From NCBI GenBank assembly GCA_009995425.1, contig JAACPN010000021.1:1-34383 (forward strand): a DNA stretch of 34,383 nt. The letters are read 5' to 3'. Positions 16,832 to 25,187 of the stretch are shown piece after piece. This DNA is from Legionella sp. GTDB lineage: Bacteria > Pseudomonadota > Gammaproteobacteria > Legionellales > Legionellaceae. Within the stretch, counting starts at the first letter, position 1. Each line of letters starts with the position of its first letter. The position numbers and the translations under genes are program-made. The notes below the pieces were generated by a model, which was not told the DNA's origin, did not search any database, and saw only the letters and a list, made by a program, of their open reading frames with translations.

Positions 16832-18841
16832 TCATCTTTTTAAACTTGGCGAGGGTTCAAGCAGCTGATGCTTAAGCGCTAAAATGCGATCGCGCACCAC
16901 CGCGGCTTCTTCAAACGCCAAGTTTTTTACATGCTCTTGCATTTTGTTTTCTAACTGATGGATACGCTTGGTTAACACGGCGGCTGACACAGCTTCTTTT
17001 TCTGGTTCAATGGGTAATGCAGAAGCTTCTGGCGCATCAGGTACTGCCCGCTCCAACACATCCACCACCAATTTTTTTATTCCCTGAGGAACAATGCCGT
17101 GCGCTTGATTAAAAGCTTGCTGCTTTTCACGACGACGCTCGGTTTCGTCTAACGCACGCTGCATCGAGCCCGTTATCTTATCGGCATATAAGATAGCACG
17201 GCCTTCTAAATGCCTTGCGGCACGCCCAATCGTTTGAATTAAAGCCCGATCTGAACGTAAAAATCCTTCTTTATCGGCATCTAAAATAGCCACCAGCGAA
17301 ACTTCTGGCATATCCAAACCTTCACGCAATAAATTAATCCCGACCAACACATCAAACACACCACGCCGTAAATCACGAATAATCTCCATGCGCTCCAAGG
17401 TATCAATATCTGAATGCAAATAACGAACTTTAATCCCGTGCCCTTGATAATATTCGGTCAAATTTTCAGCCATACGCTTGGTTAGCGTGGTGATTAAAAC
17501 ACGTTCTTTTTTGGCAATATTAAGGCGAATCTCTGACAATAAATCATCCACTTGATTCGTCACAGGTCTTATCATAACCGTTGGATCAACCAAACCCGTA
17601 GGCCGTACCACTTGCTCGACCACGCGGTCGGCTTCTGCCAATTCACGAGGACCCGGTGTTGCTGATACATAAATCGTTTGCGGTGAACGCGCCTCAAATT
17701 CTTCAAACCGCAGCGGCCTGTTATCCAAGGCCGAAGGTAGGCGAAAGCCATAATTGACGAGTGTTTCTTTACGTGCTCTATCACCTTTATACATGCCACC
17801 AATTTGCGGAACCGTGACATGCGACTCATCAATCACAAGCAAAGCATCATCGGGTAAATAATCAAAGAGGGTTGGCGGTGGTTCTCCCTCACCTCGACCT
17901 GACAAATGCCGTGAATAATTTTCAATACCCGAGCAATAACCAAGCTCCATCATCATTTCGAGATCAAACCGCGTACGCTGCTCCAAACGTTGCAGCTCCA
18001 CCAGTTTATTTTCAGCCTTAAAGACTTCTAATCGCGCTTCAAGCTCCGGCTTGATTAAATCCATCGCGGCAAGTAAACGTTCTCGTGGTGTCACATAATG
18101 TGTTTTCGGAAAGATCGTAACGCGTTGCAAGCGCTTTAATATTTCACCTGTCAGTGGATCAAACATGGCAATGCTTTCAACTTCGTCATCAAATAATTGC
18201 ACACGCACCGCGTCTTTTTCCATGTCGGCTGGAAAAATATCAATCACATCGCCATTCACACGAAATTGGCCACGCGATAAATCCAAAGGGGTACGTGTGT
18301 ATTGCATCTCGGCGAGCCGCTTTAAAATATCGCGCTGATTCAGCTTTTCGCCACAGGAGACATGCAAGATCATATTCAAGTACGCAACCGGATCACCCAA
18401 ACCATAAATCGCGGAAACAGAAGCCACCACAATCACGTCTTCGCGCTCAAGCAACGCTTTGGTGGCTGATAATCGCATTTGTTCAATATGCTCATTGATC
18501 GAAGCATCTTTTTCAATAAACATATCGGACGACGGGACATACGCCTCCGGCTGATAATAGTCATAATACGAGACAAAATACTCAACCGCGTTCTCTGGAA
18601 AAAACGCTTTAAATTCGCCATAAAGCTGAGCCGCTAGGGTTTTATTCGGCGCCATAATCAGCGCTGGACGTTGAACCTTTTGAATCACGTTGGCAATGCT
18701 GTACGTCTTACCCGATCCAGTGACACCTAAAAGCACTTGACGTGCCAAGCCATCCTCTAATCCTTCCACCAATCCAGCAATGGCCGAAGGCTGATCGCCT
18801 TTAGGCTCAAACATAGAACACAAACGAAAACGCTGACTCAT
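16832..18841 (-). CDS. uvrB: Excinuclease ABC subunit B
   Basis: This is the DNA damage recognition helicase of nucleotide excision repair; it receives DNA from UvrA and recruits UvrC. It has about 669 residues from ATG 18841 (MSQRF). An upstream in-frame ATG at 18853 has no ribosome site and adds four residues not found in the family. Walker A GVTGSGKT is at 39-46. The beta-hairpin region [20 protein letters not shown] is intact, as are the helicase motifs DESHV and YVSATPGP and the motif VI area QTIGRAARH. The C-terminal UVR motif [22 protein letters not shown] that binds UvrC is also intact. It is divergent from the aminotransferase gene by 74 bases. Confidence 0.97.
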   Translation of the reverse strand: MSQRFRLCSMFEPKGDQPSAIAGLVEGLEDGLARQVLLGVTGSGKTYSIANVIQKVQRPALIMAPNKTLAAQLYGEFKAFFPENAVEYFVSYYDYYQPEAYVPSSDMFIEKDASINEHIEQMRLSATKALLEREDVIVVASVSAIYGLGDPVAYLNMILHVSCGEKLNQRDILKRLAEMQYTRTPLDLSRGQFRVNGDVIDIFPADMEKDAVRVQLFDDEVESIAMFDPLTGEILKRLQRVTIFPKTHYVTPRERLLAAMDLIKPELEARLEVFKAENKLVELQRLEQRTRFDLEMMMELGYCSGIENYSRHLSGRGEGEPPPTLFDYLPDDALLVIDESHVTVPQIGGMYKGDRARKETLVNYGFRLPSALDNRPLRFEEFEARSPQTIYVSATPGPRELAEADRVVEQVVRPTGLVDPTVMIRPVTNQVDDLLSEIRLNIAKKERVLITTLTKRMAENLTEYYQGHGIKVRYLHSDIDTLERMEIIRDLRRGVFDVLVGINLLREGLDMPEVSLVAILDADKEGFLRSDRALIQTIGRAARHLEGRAILYADKITGSMQRALDETERRREKQQAFNQAHGIVPQGIKKLVVDVLERAVPDAPEASALPIEPEKEAVSAAVLTKRIHQLENKMQEHVKNLAFEEAAVVRDRILALKHQLLEPSPSLKR

Positions 18842-18915
18842 AAAAAATCCCATGCAATTATCATAAAAATCAGGTTAAATAAGGCCTATTTTTTTATATT
18901 TTGAGAAACCATGCC

Positions 18916-20094
18916 ATGATAACACTCGCACAACGCCTTGATCCCGTCAAACCATCGCCAACGCTCGCCGTTGCAGCCAAAGCCGCAGCCCTCAAAAAAG
19001 CCGGCCGAGATATTATTGGGCTAGGCACAGGTGAACCCGATTTTGACACCCCAGACCACGTCAAGCAAGCAGCCATCAAAGCCATTGAGGCAGGCTTTAC
19101 TAAATATACCCCCGTCGACGGTATACCTGAACTCAAAGAAGCGATTATTGCAAAATTTAAACGTGACAACGGGCTAGATTATCAACCCAACCAAATCTTA
19201 GTCTCAGTCGGCGCTAAACAAAGCTGTTATAACTTATGTCAGGCTTTATTAAATCCAGGCGATGACGTGATTATTCCAGCACCCTACTGGGTGTCTTACC
19301 CCGATATGGTCTTACTCGCTGGCGCAAAACCTGTGTTTATCAGCACGACAACCGAGCAACACTATAAAATCACAGCCGAGCAACTCGAAGCCACCATCAC
19401 GCCCCAAACGAAATTACTGTTCTTAAACAGTCCATCGAACCCCTCCGGCATGGCCTACACCCACGCCGAACTTCTGGCTCTGAGTAAGATCTTACTCAAA
19501 CACCCTAATATTATCATTGCAAGCGATGATATTTATGAGCATATCCTATGGTCAGGGCCGTTTATTAATATTTTAGATGCCTGCCCCGAACTTTACAGCC
19601 GTACCGTGGTCTTAAACGGTGTATCAAAAGCCTACGCCATGACCGGCTGGCGCATTGGCTATGCCGGAGGACCCACTGACTTGATTCAAGGCATGAAGAT
19701 CATCCAATCTCAATCCACATCCAACCCCTGCTCCATTGCTCAAAAGGCTGCTGTTGCAGCTCTCAATGGGCCTCAGGACGTGATTAGCACAATGCTCAAA
19801 GCTTTTCATGAACGCCATAATTACCTCATCAAACGCTTAAGTGCCATGCCTGGTATTCAAGTACTGCCTGCCGATGGCACGTTTTATCTCTTCCCCAATG
19901 TACAAGAGGTCATCACACGCCTCGGTCTTGCAGACGACGTGGCATTTGCTGAAGCCTTGTTAGATAAAGCGGGTATCGCTCTGGTTCCTGGTACAGCATT
20001 TGGAACACCCGGATGCATTCGCCTATCGTTTGCTACTGATTTAAATACACTCAAACAAGCGATGGATCGTTTAGAGCAGTTTATTCAGGCTTAG
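18916..20094 (+). CDS. aspB: Aspartate aminotransferase (PLP class I, AspB/AatA-like)
   Basis: This enzyme moves an amino group between aspartate and 2-oxoglutarate. It has 392 residues from ATG 18916; TTG at 18901 is a possible but weaker start. It belongs to the Ib-type aminotransferases: GTGEPDFDTP near the N-terminus, TKYTPVDGIPELKEAI, Asn175 in NSPSNPSG, Asp204 and Tyr207 in SDDIYEHI, and the PLP lysine Lys238 in NGVSKAYAMTGWRIGY. The C-terminus closes with GTAFGTPGCIRLSFA. Cytoplasmic. The gene names aspB, aspC and aatA are all used for this subgroup. Relatives can also act as prephenate aminotransferases, which cannot be excluded. An 11-bp hairpin follows the stop. Confidence 0.93.
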   Translation: MITLAQRLDPVKPSPTLAVAAKAAALKKAGRDIIGLGTGEPDFDTPDHVKQAAIKAIEAGFTKYTPVDGIPELKEAIIAKFKRDNGLDYQPNQILVSVGAKQSCYNLCQALLNPGDDVIIPAPYWVSYPDMVLLAGAKPVFISTTTEQHYKITAEQLEATITPQTKLLFLNSPSNPSGMAYTHAELLALSKILLKHPNIIIASDDIYEHILWSGPFINILDACPELYSRTVVLNGVSKAYAMTGWRIGYAGGPTDLIQGMKIIQSQSTSNPCSIAQKAAVAALNGPQDVISTMLKAFHERHNYLIKRLSAMPGIQVLPADGTFYLFPNVQEVITRLGLADDVAFAEALLDKAGIALVPGTAFGTPGCIRLSFATDLNTLKQAMDRLEQFIQA

Positions 20095-20100
20095 TTTTAC

Positions 20101-20132
20101 TTGCAGAAGCATTTTTTCCTATGCTTCTGCAA
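20101..20132 (+). terminator. Hairpin after aspartate aminotransferase
   Basis: TTGCAGAAGCA (20101-20111) and TGCTTCTGCAA (20122-20132) form a perfect 11-bp stem with a 10-base T-rich loop, seven bases after the stop. There is no strong T-run downstream (ATATCCCC), but its position between the gene and the tRNA promoter suggests a terminator. Confidence 0.6.
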
Positions 20133-20140
20133 ATATCCCC

Positions 20141-20169
20141 TTGACCAAGGCATAAAATCCCTTTAACAT
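20141..20169 (+). promoter_or_regulatory. Promoter of the tRNA-Asn gene
   Basis: TTGACC (20141-20146), a 17-base spacer and TAACAT (20164-20169) stand just before the mature tRNA start at 20181. The GC-rich discriminator GCCCGC after the -10 box is typical of stringently controlled stable-RNA promoters. Confidence 0.7.
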
Positions 20170-20180
20170 TGCCCGCATAT

Positions 20181-20256
20181 TCCCCGGTAGCTCAGTCGGT
20201 AGAGCGGATGACTGTTAATCATTAGGTCGGCGGTTCGAGCCCGTCCCGGGGAGCCA
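20181..20256 (+). tRNA. tRNA-Asn (anticodon GTT), CCA encoded
   Basis: The cloverleaf is complete. The acceptor stem is TCCCCGG/CCGGGGA, the D-arm GCTC AGTCGGTAGA GAGC, and the anticodon GTT is at 20214-20216 between GATGACT and AATCATT. The T-arm is GGCGG TTCGAGC CCGTC, the discriminator is G, and CCA is at 20254-20256. Its 3' part (20211-20256) is repeated at 33067-33112, so the tRNA is the integration site of the downstream island. The copy attached to the island restores an intact tRNA. Confidence 0.97.
20211..20256 (+). repeat. attL: left copy of the 46-bp attachment repeat (3' part of tRNA-Asn)
   Basis: It is identical to 33067-33112 from ACTGTTAATC through the CCA. The crossover probably lies in the anticodon/T-arm region, as for many tyrosine integrases. 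After the repeat, both copies continue with a similar segment ending in GGTTGTGGC at the same distance (11 bases), so the island also carries an imitation of the tRNA trailer. Confidence 0.92.
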
Positions 20257-20302
20257 CACCAACTCTAGGTTGTGGCAACACCCACCGAAGTTATGAAATT
20301 CT

Positions 20303-20326
20303 CATGTAGAAGCAATGTAGAAAGAT
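20303..20326 (+). repeat. 24-bp direct repeat near the left island end (possible integrase arm site)
   Basis: The 24 bases starting CATGTAGAAGCAATG are identical to 32926-32949 near the other end. Within the repeat the octamer ATGTAGAA occurs twice, 11 bases apart. Short direct repeats flanking both att sites are typical of arm-type binding sites for tyrosine integrases or sites for an excisionase. The otherwise empty 20257-20358 stretch shows nothing more. Confidence 0.75.
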
Positions 20327-20358
20327 AGCGAGATTAAGTAAAGTTAGATGATGCTAAA

Positions 20359-21987
20359 ATGGAGCAATCTTCGCCCATGTCAAATGTATCCATATTCAAT
20401 TTTTCTACTTTTATTTCAGCATTATCATTATTCCTTATAGTATTCACTATAATAGACATTCGTTATCGTTTCCGAGTTGCTGTAGCACCATTCCCTCTAT
20501 TTAAAATTAGTTTGGCATCAATAGCTCTACTAGGGTTGAGTACTTTAGTCTTGGATACAGGAGCGATTGAAGGTTGGACTAAATTTTTAGAGCATCAAGA
20601 TCGTTGGCAAGCTGTGCTTGGCTTAATTTTCCTATGCCTAATCTTTATCTGGATTTTATTTATTTTCAAACCATCTAAATTTTCCAAATGCAACGCTAAA
20701 AAATTCACACAACATTTATATCTGCTGATTCTAAAAGGAGCGGATACTGAGCTTTCTGTCATCTCAGATGAACTAAAATTCTCAGCGGAGCTTCTTGTCA
20801 GGTTAACTAAAGAGAATATCCCCAATGAAAAGATCAGCACGCCCAAAGCGAGGGATTACGCCTATGAAGTTTTATCGCTCATTGGTAACAGGAAGTTTTG
20901 CCAGCATGTTGTTTCAAACGCCCCCGTCACAGCAATTATTCTTTTTGAGTCAATTGCAAAAACTAAAAAATATAATATTCCTATAGAACAATTCGCAAAA
21001 AACATTACTACGGAAGCAATACTTAATAAAAACTCTATCCTGTATCATGAGGATGAGGGCTATAAATCAGGATTAATTGGTTATATAAAGCCTTTTAGCC
21101 GCGTTGTATACGGCAATCATCACTTAGTTGAAGAGCTCGGCATTCATCATGCTTCACCTCTTGATATCCATATTGAAATTAAATCTTTCTGGGATGCAGC
21201 ACAATTAAATACATACTGCAGATGTGTCATGCTCAGTTTCAAAAATTACATTGATACTGCTAATTGGAATGAAAAATTATTTTCTTTATGTCGTGCATTT
21301 GAAAATATAAGAAATTCGTGTGGAAATATCTATAGGCTTAATGAAGCTGGTGATGACTTATCCAAGCACACTAGTTATAACTGTTTGAACATTACTGTGG
21401 AATTTTTCAAAGAGGCTATTAATTACCTAAGTCAACAAGAAAATACACCACCTGCCAAGCTCAAACGAAGAAATAACAGCCATTCATATGAGGATATATA
21501 CGATTATTTTACCAATCACCTTTTTGAAATTATACATTCTGCAGCCTATATTAACTGTCCAAATTTTAATTGCTGGATGATACAACATAACATTGTTTGG
21601 TGTGCATTTTTTAAATCGCATCAAAACCAAAGATATGCCTGGAAAATTATTCATAATAGATTAAGACGTCTGTTATACAACGAAATAAAGCACCTTGAAA
21701 CGTACCCCAACTACAAAGGAGCTAGAATATTAGGATATTTATTAAATATCATGGGATTAAAACTAGGGGAAAAAAGCAGAAATAACAGAGCTTATTATTC
21801 GTTTCATAAAATAATTTTAAAATGGGTAGAAAATAATTATTTAAGTTTAGCTGGGGTTGAACCAACGGTGGCTTCCTCTTGCCTACCAAACGGTTTTCTG
21901 TTCAATAAAAAAGCAAAACAAATAGAAAAAACCTATTCAATAGGTATGGGCTCTAAGATTCAAAAAGATTTTTTAAATTTATCTTAA
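20359..21987 (+). CDS. Membrane protein of unknown function, three N-terminal helices
   Basis: The 542-residue protein belongs to no family I recognise. Three hydrophobic segments lie in the first ~105 residues (about 12-32, 48-65 and 85-103), followed by a long soluble, mainly helical part rich in Asn, Lys, Tyr and His. No catalytic motif is evident. The gene is AT-rich with codon use unlike the backbone. It may start at 20359 or at ATG 20377, and neither has a strong ribosome site. It lies alone at the tRNA end of the island, a common place for accessory or defence genes. Membrane anchor plus large cytosolic part would fit a sensor-effector of abortive infection, but that is speculation. 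A hairpin at 22030-22069 follows. Confidence 0.75.
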   Translation: MEQSSPMSNVSIFNFSTFISALSLFLIVFTIIDIRYRFRVAVAPFPLFKISLASIALLGLSTLVLDTGAIEGWTKFLEHQDRWQAVLGLIFLCLIFIWILFIFKPSKFSKCNAKKFTQHLYLLILKGADTELSVISDELKFSAELLVRLTKENIPNEKISTPKARDYAYEVLSLIGNRKFCQHVVSNAPVTAIILFESIAKTKKYNIPIEQFAKNITTEAILNKNSILYHEDEGYKSGLIGYIKPFSRVVYGNHHLVEELGIHHASPLDIHIEIKSFWDAAQLNTYCRCVMLSFKNYIDTANWNEKLFSLCRAFENIRNSCGNIYRLNEAGDDLSKHTSYNCLNITVEFFKEAINYLSQQENTPPAKLKRRNNSHSYEDIYDYFTNHLFEIIHSAAYINCPNFNCWMIQHNIVWCAFFKSHQNQRYAWKIIHNRLRRLLYNEIKHLETYPNYKGARILGYLLNIMGLKLGEKSRNNRAYYSFHKIILKWVENNYLSLAGVEPTVASSCLPNGFLFNKKAKQIEKTYSIGMGSKIQKDFLNLS

Positions 21988-22029
21988 TTTTCCGCCCACT
22001 ATAGACCAACGTTGAAGATTATCATAAAT

Positions 22030-22069
22030 TTGAAAAGATATGAATGAATAGAAGAGTCTATCTTTTCAA
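22030..22069 (+). terminator. Hairpin after the 542-aa membrane protein gene
   Basis: TTGAAAAGATA (22030-22040) and TATCTTTTCAA (22059-22069) make a perfect 11-bp, AT-rich stem with an 18-base loop, 42 bases after the stop codon. It is a possible weak terminator for either strand. Confidence 0.4.
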
Positions 22070-22147
22070 TCAGCTTTAAATCGCTCTAAACATTCATATA
22101 CTTCAGCCGACAACTCGCTCATAGCGTATACAGGGTAGATAATCATA

Positions 22148-22453
22148 ATGAATCATAATGTTATCACGGGTTGGATAGTCGCTATTTTTACAGCGATTGG
22201 TCTTTTAATAACTGCCGTTCTCTATATTGGAAATATAAATGGCAAGTTACTCCTATTGGAAGATAATTTAAAAGTTATGACAAATAGGATGGATGGGCTA
22301 TATATTTATATTGCAGAGCAAGGTGGTAGTGTTAAAAAAGCTGTCATGTCCTCAAATTTGGATGCGACCACTAAGGATCGGATTATTAAGAGTTTTTTAC
22401 CAAAAGATTCTCAATTAAAATCAAATTCAAAATTTAAGAAAATAAAAAATTAG
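22148..22453 (+). CDS. Small membrane-anchored protein, unknown
   Basis: This 101-residue protein has one N-terminal membrane helix (about 6-29, ITGWIVAIFTAIGLLITAVLYIG). A probable short coiled coil follows (about 33-50, KLLLLEDNLKVMTNRMDG) and then a basic tail with many Lys and Asn. The shape is like holin-accessory or spanin-like proteins and many phage or island membrane proteins, but no family is recognised. The start lacks a clear ribosome site (GGGTAG well upstream). It lies 160 bases after the 542-aa gene and may accompany it. Confidence 0.55.
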   Translation: MNHNVITGWIVAIFTAIGLLITAVLYIGNINGKLLLLEDNLKVMTNRMDGLYIYIAEQGGSVKKAVMSSNLDATTKDRIIKSFLPKDSQLKSNSKFKKIKN

Positions 22454-22524
22454 CTATTTAGTTAAATTTTCGCTTTGTGAAAGTAAAAACAACAAGCACC
22501 ATTGTTTCATTTACGCCATACAAA

Positions 22525-22551
22525 TTGATTTTAAGTCATAAGTGCTATACT
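22525..22551 (+). promoter_or_regulatory. Putative promoter of the HicA-like toxin/antitoxin pair
   Basis: TTGATT (22525-22530) is 15 bases from TATACT (22546-22551). The spacing is short, but TGC just before the -10 box gives an extended -10. The toxin start follows 28 bases later with a strong AGGAG (22567-22571). Confidence 0.4.
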
Positions 22552-22579
22552 TACATCATGCGCTTCAGGAGAAATTTGA

Positions 22580-22843
22580 ATGACTGTACCGGCTCATCCT
22601 GATAAGGATATTAGAAAAGCAATTACAGAAGCCTTGCAAACTAATTGGGATTTTAAAAAATTAGGTATGGGCGGTCATTCTCATGCATGGGGATTGTTAA
22701 CATGCCCTGCTAAATTGAATAGACCTTTTAACGAATGGTGTAAGCAGATTATTATTTATGGTACCCCAAGGAATCCATCAGCAATTGCAAGAAGGATATT
22801 AAGTTATGTTAAAAAATGCATGCACCAACCAAAAATTCTTTGA
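22580..22843 (+). CDS. HicA-like small protein, putative toxin
   Basis: The 87-residue protein begins with HPDKDIRKAITEALQTNWDF and has GGHSHAWGLLTC. Its C-terminal segment IIIYGTPRNPSAIARRILSYVKKC resembles, from memory, a widespread family of small proteins with a HicA/dsRBD-like fold in which a central His is kept (H33/H35 here). HicA toxins cut mRNA; whether this branch does is not shown by sequence alone. The start is clear: AGGAG eight bases upstream of ATG 22580. The next gene begins inside its last 38 bases, so the two are translationally coupled in toxin-then-antitoxin order, as in hicAB. Confidence 0.7.
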   Translation: MTVPAHPDKDIRKAITEALQTNWDFKKLGMGGHSHAWGLLTCPAKLNRPFNEWCKQIIIYGTPRNPSAIARRILSYVKKCMHQPKIL

Positions 22844-23075
22844 ATTTACTTTAAAACTAAATACGATGAGTTTCGATGAAGATGTTGCCAATATTTTATA
22901 TGAGGCAGGGTGCGATGACGCATTATTTAATTCAGATGTGACTGGAGTTTATTTGGACTTTTTCAGAGAAGATAGATCTTTGGAAAAAGCCATAGCGAGT
23001 GCTATCGCTGATGTAAAAAAAGCTGGCTTTGATGCTACCCTTTATGAGGAAAATTGTCTGGATGCTCGTTTTTAA
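22806..23075 (+). CDS. Putative antitoxin partner without a DNA-binding domain
   Basis: The 89-residue protein has FEFTLKLNTMSFDEDVANILYEAGCDDALF, an acidic alpha/beta start. It continues GVYLDFFREDRSLEKAIASAIADVKKAGFDATLYEE. Relatives I remember continue after this point with a helix-turn-helix domain, but this copy ends with NCLDARF and stops. It would therefore neutralise the toxin by binding only, without autoregulation, unless another regulator (for example the nearby XRE protein) does that. ATG 22806 has GAAGGA nine bases upstream, within the toxin gene. The family assignment is from memory and unverified. Confidence 0.7.
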   Translation: MLKNACTNQKFFEFTLKLNTMSFDEDVANILYEAGCDDALFNSDVTGVYLDFFREDRSLEKAIASAIADVKKAGFDATLYEENCLDARF

Positions 23076-23210
23076 AAACTTCTAAAGCACAGTACGAGCA
23101 TTCTTAGTTCTTTATCTCAGCCAATACTTGTAAATATCTCAGAATCTAAAATTACCTCCATTATAAAAAATGCTCTAGCCCTTAATGAAGAGGGACTCCA
23201 GACCGAGCAA

Positions 23211-23243
23211 AGGGGTGGTCTCTGTGGTGGATCCCCACCCCCT
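23211..23243. terminator. GC-rich hairpin between convergent genes
   Basis: AGGGGTGG (23211-23218) and CCACCCCCT (23235-23243) can form a stem of about eight pairs with one bulged C. They lie between the antitoxin stop (23075) and the end of the minus-strand zinc-ribbon gene (23295). There is no T-run on either side. It may serve as a bidirectional terminator. The GC-rich patch is unusual in this AT-rich island. Confidence 0.35.
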
Positions 23244-23294
23244 CTTAAGACTTCCGTAAAAGCACGCCTCTATGACATTGATTAGGAGCCTAAC

Positions 23295-24968
23295 TTATTC
23301 TTTAGCACTCCAACAAAGAGGGCAGTTAGTACCATTGAATCTATTATCAATTGAAGCCTGCCATTCATGCCCTTTTCCACATAACCACCAAACTTTCTTA
23401 TTGCTCCTGGGTAAAAACATCTCTGGCATAAGCTCGTTATTTTTATCCGGATGCCATTCCTTAACTAACTCAGGGCTTTTAACCGCTAAGTTATTATCAT
23501 GAGTTGCTTGTTTCCCGCTGCAATATGGGCATCCTGTACCTTGTGGCCGCGTTCTACTGTTTGGTGTTGCTTCCCATTCATGCCCTTTTCCACACAACCA
23601 CCATACTTTAATTCTTGACCCATATGATAACTGCGCTGGCTGGTAAACATTTTTACTAGGATGCCATTCTTTTAACAAACCTGGATGCCCTGCAATAGAC
23701 CGCTTCATTAATGGGGCGGGGAGAGCGGACACTATTGCACCGTACTCCTCCTTATTTGTATATTCATTTGCACATATATACTCATCAATTTTTTGTCTAT
23801 CAGTCTCAGTTAACTTCAACTTCAGCCTTATAAAGGCTAAAAGACGAAGAACAACATTAAGATGCTCCTCACCATTTACATAAGGAATAGAATTGCTTTC
23901 ATTGACCTCCAATCGGTCATCTACAACACGAATTAAAGTGACGCCATTAGCAGCAAGCGTGGTTTGCTTGGCTTTATCAGCTTGCTTTCTTCCATCGCTC
24001 TGATGCCAATAAAAACCATCGATCTCAATCCCCAATGCAAGCCGAGGAATATACACATCGACTTCTTTTTTATGCACCTTTTCTTGCCATAGTGCATCGT
24101 CAAAGATGCGTTTCAACTCACAATAAATTCTAATTTCAAGACGAGAGGTTCTTATATTACATTTTGGACAATTATGGCCAGCTGCTCTCGTATAAACAGC
24201 CGCTTCCCATTCATGGTTCCACCTACATTGCCACCATACTCGTTTTTTGGAACCTGGGGTCACGCTTTCAGGAGTAAGGGGTTTATTTTTTTCTGTATGC
24301 CATTCAGAAATTAAATGAGGGTGTTTTATTGCAAGATTATATTCTGAGGACGCTTTTTTTTCTGCACAATAAGGACAATCACTTCCCTTAAATCTATCGC
24401 CAACACAAGCTTGCCATTCATGGCCTTTTTCACACAACCACCATATTATTTTAGGCGTTTTTGGCGTAATTTCAAAAGGTGTTAATGGGTTATTTTTCTC
24501 AGGATGCCATTCTTGAGCCAGTCGTGGGCTTTTTATGGCAAGATTGTATTCAGGGCTGACGATCTTTCCAGCGCAATAAGGACAGCCCGTCCCCATATAT
24601 CTATTGCCGGTTTTAGCTTGCCATTCATGACCTTTCTTACATTGCCACCAAATTATATCCTTTCCTCTAGGCGTTACATCAAATGGGCTTAAATCAGCAT
24701 TTTTAGTTGGATGCCACTCTTTGAGTAAGTGAGGGCATTTAACTGCTAAATTGTTTTCTTGTGATAATCTTCGGCCACTACAAATCGGACACCCTGTCCC
24801 TCGATAGCGATTCCCAACGACGGCCTGCCATTCATGACCTTTTTTACAAATCCACCAAAACTTCTTATTTGAAGAATATGAAACCTCATGAGAGGTAAGG
24901 GAGTTTTTGCTTTTATGCCACTCTTCGCTTAAATGAGGGGCTTTACTTGCTAATGAATTTATTTTCAT
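23295..24968 (-). CDS. Six-zinc-ribbon protein with embedded Vsr-like nuclease
   Basis: The 557-residue protein has modules of about 65 residues with the pattern LA.K.P.L..EWH..KN, WW.C..GHEW and CP.C, resembling DUF4379 (zinc ribbon). Four copies cover about 5-270, two cover about 425-552. Each has the Cys/His set for one zinc. Between them, about 275-352, lies a nuclease-like domain: E278, D304 in EVDVYIP, E315 and D317 in GIEIDG, H322 in FYWH, then GVTLIRVVDDRL. This resembles Vsr mismatch endonuclease and DUF559 proteins (PD-(D/E)XK fold). It may be a DNA-recognising nuclease with zinc ribbons reading the target. A role in anti-phage defence is inferred from location. The nearby divergent XRE gene may control it. 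Confidence 0.8.
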   Translation of the reverse strand: MKINSLASKAPHLSEEWHKSKNSLTSHEVSYSSNKKFWWICKKGHEWQAVVGNRYRGTGCPICSGRRLSQENNLAVKCPHLLKEWHPTKNADLSPFDVTPRGKDIIWWQCKKGHEWQAKTGNRYMGTGCPYCAGKIVSPEYNLAIKSPRLAQEWHPEKNNPLTPFEITPKTPKIIWWLCEKGHEWQACVGDRFKGSDCPYCAEKKASSEYNLAIKHPHLISEWHTEKNKPLTPESVTPGSKKRVWWQCRWNHEWEAAVYTRAAGHNCPKCNIRTSRLEIRIYCELKRIFDDALWQEKVHKKEVDVYIPRLALGIEIDGFYWHQSDGRKQADKAKQTTLAANGVTLIRVVDDRLEVNESNSIPYVNGEEHLNVVLRLLAFIRLKLKLTETDRQKIDEYICANEYTNKEEYGAIVSALPAPLMKRSIAGHPGLLKEWHPSKNVYQPAQLSYGSRIKVWWLCGKGHEWEATPNSRTRPQGTGCPYCSGKQATHDNNLAVKSPELVKEWHPDKNNELMPEMFLPRSNKKVWWLCGKGHEWQASIDNRFNGTNCPLCWSAKE

Positions 24969-25097
24969 GCTTCACTTGGTAGTTAATCAAACCAATTGAA
25001 GGCTTTTGATATATAACTGGCCTCACTATAACCAATGAATGGTTAAGTCACATCCTGTGAGGTATTTATTTGAATCCCTAAAAATTTGAGACGAAGC

Positions 25098-25183
25098 GAT
25101 AACTTAAGCCTTCACCGTCCGACCCGCACACAAAATGGTGCTTATAGTCCGTGGTGACATTATCACTTTTATCTTAAGTTATC
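25098..25183. promoter_or_regulatory. Operator-like inverted repeats upstream of the XRE gene
   Basis: GATAACTTAAG (25098-25108) and CTTAAGTTATC (25173-25183) are perfect 11-bp inverted copies 64 bases apart; the second ends four bases before the XRE start codon. Between them lies another dyad, GTGA (25154-25157)/TCAC (25163-25166). This is the arrangement expected for a self-regulating XRE repressor binding at two sites, possibly with looping. Confidence 0.55.
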
Positions 25184-25187
25184 AAAC

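Noticed and set aside
22060-22122. 18-codon minus-strand ORF starting near 22122
   Set aside because: It has no ribosome site or promoter and its 3' end overlaps the hairpin at 22030-22069; no support.
23295-24968. Regularly spaced repeats that might be a CRISPR array
   Set aside because: The repeats are about 190 bases, imperfect and coding; they are zinc-ribbon modules in one protein.
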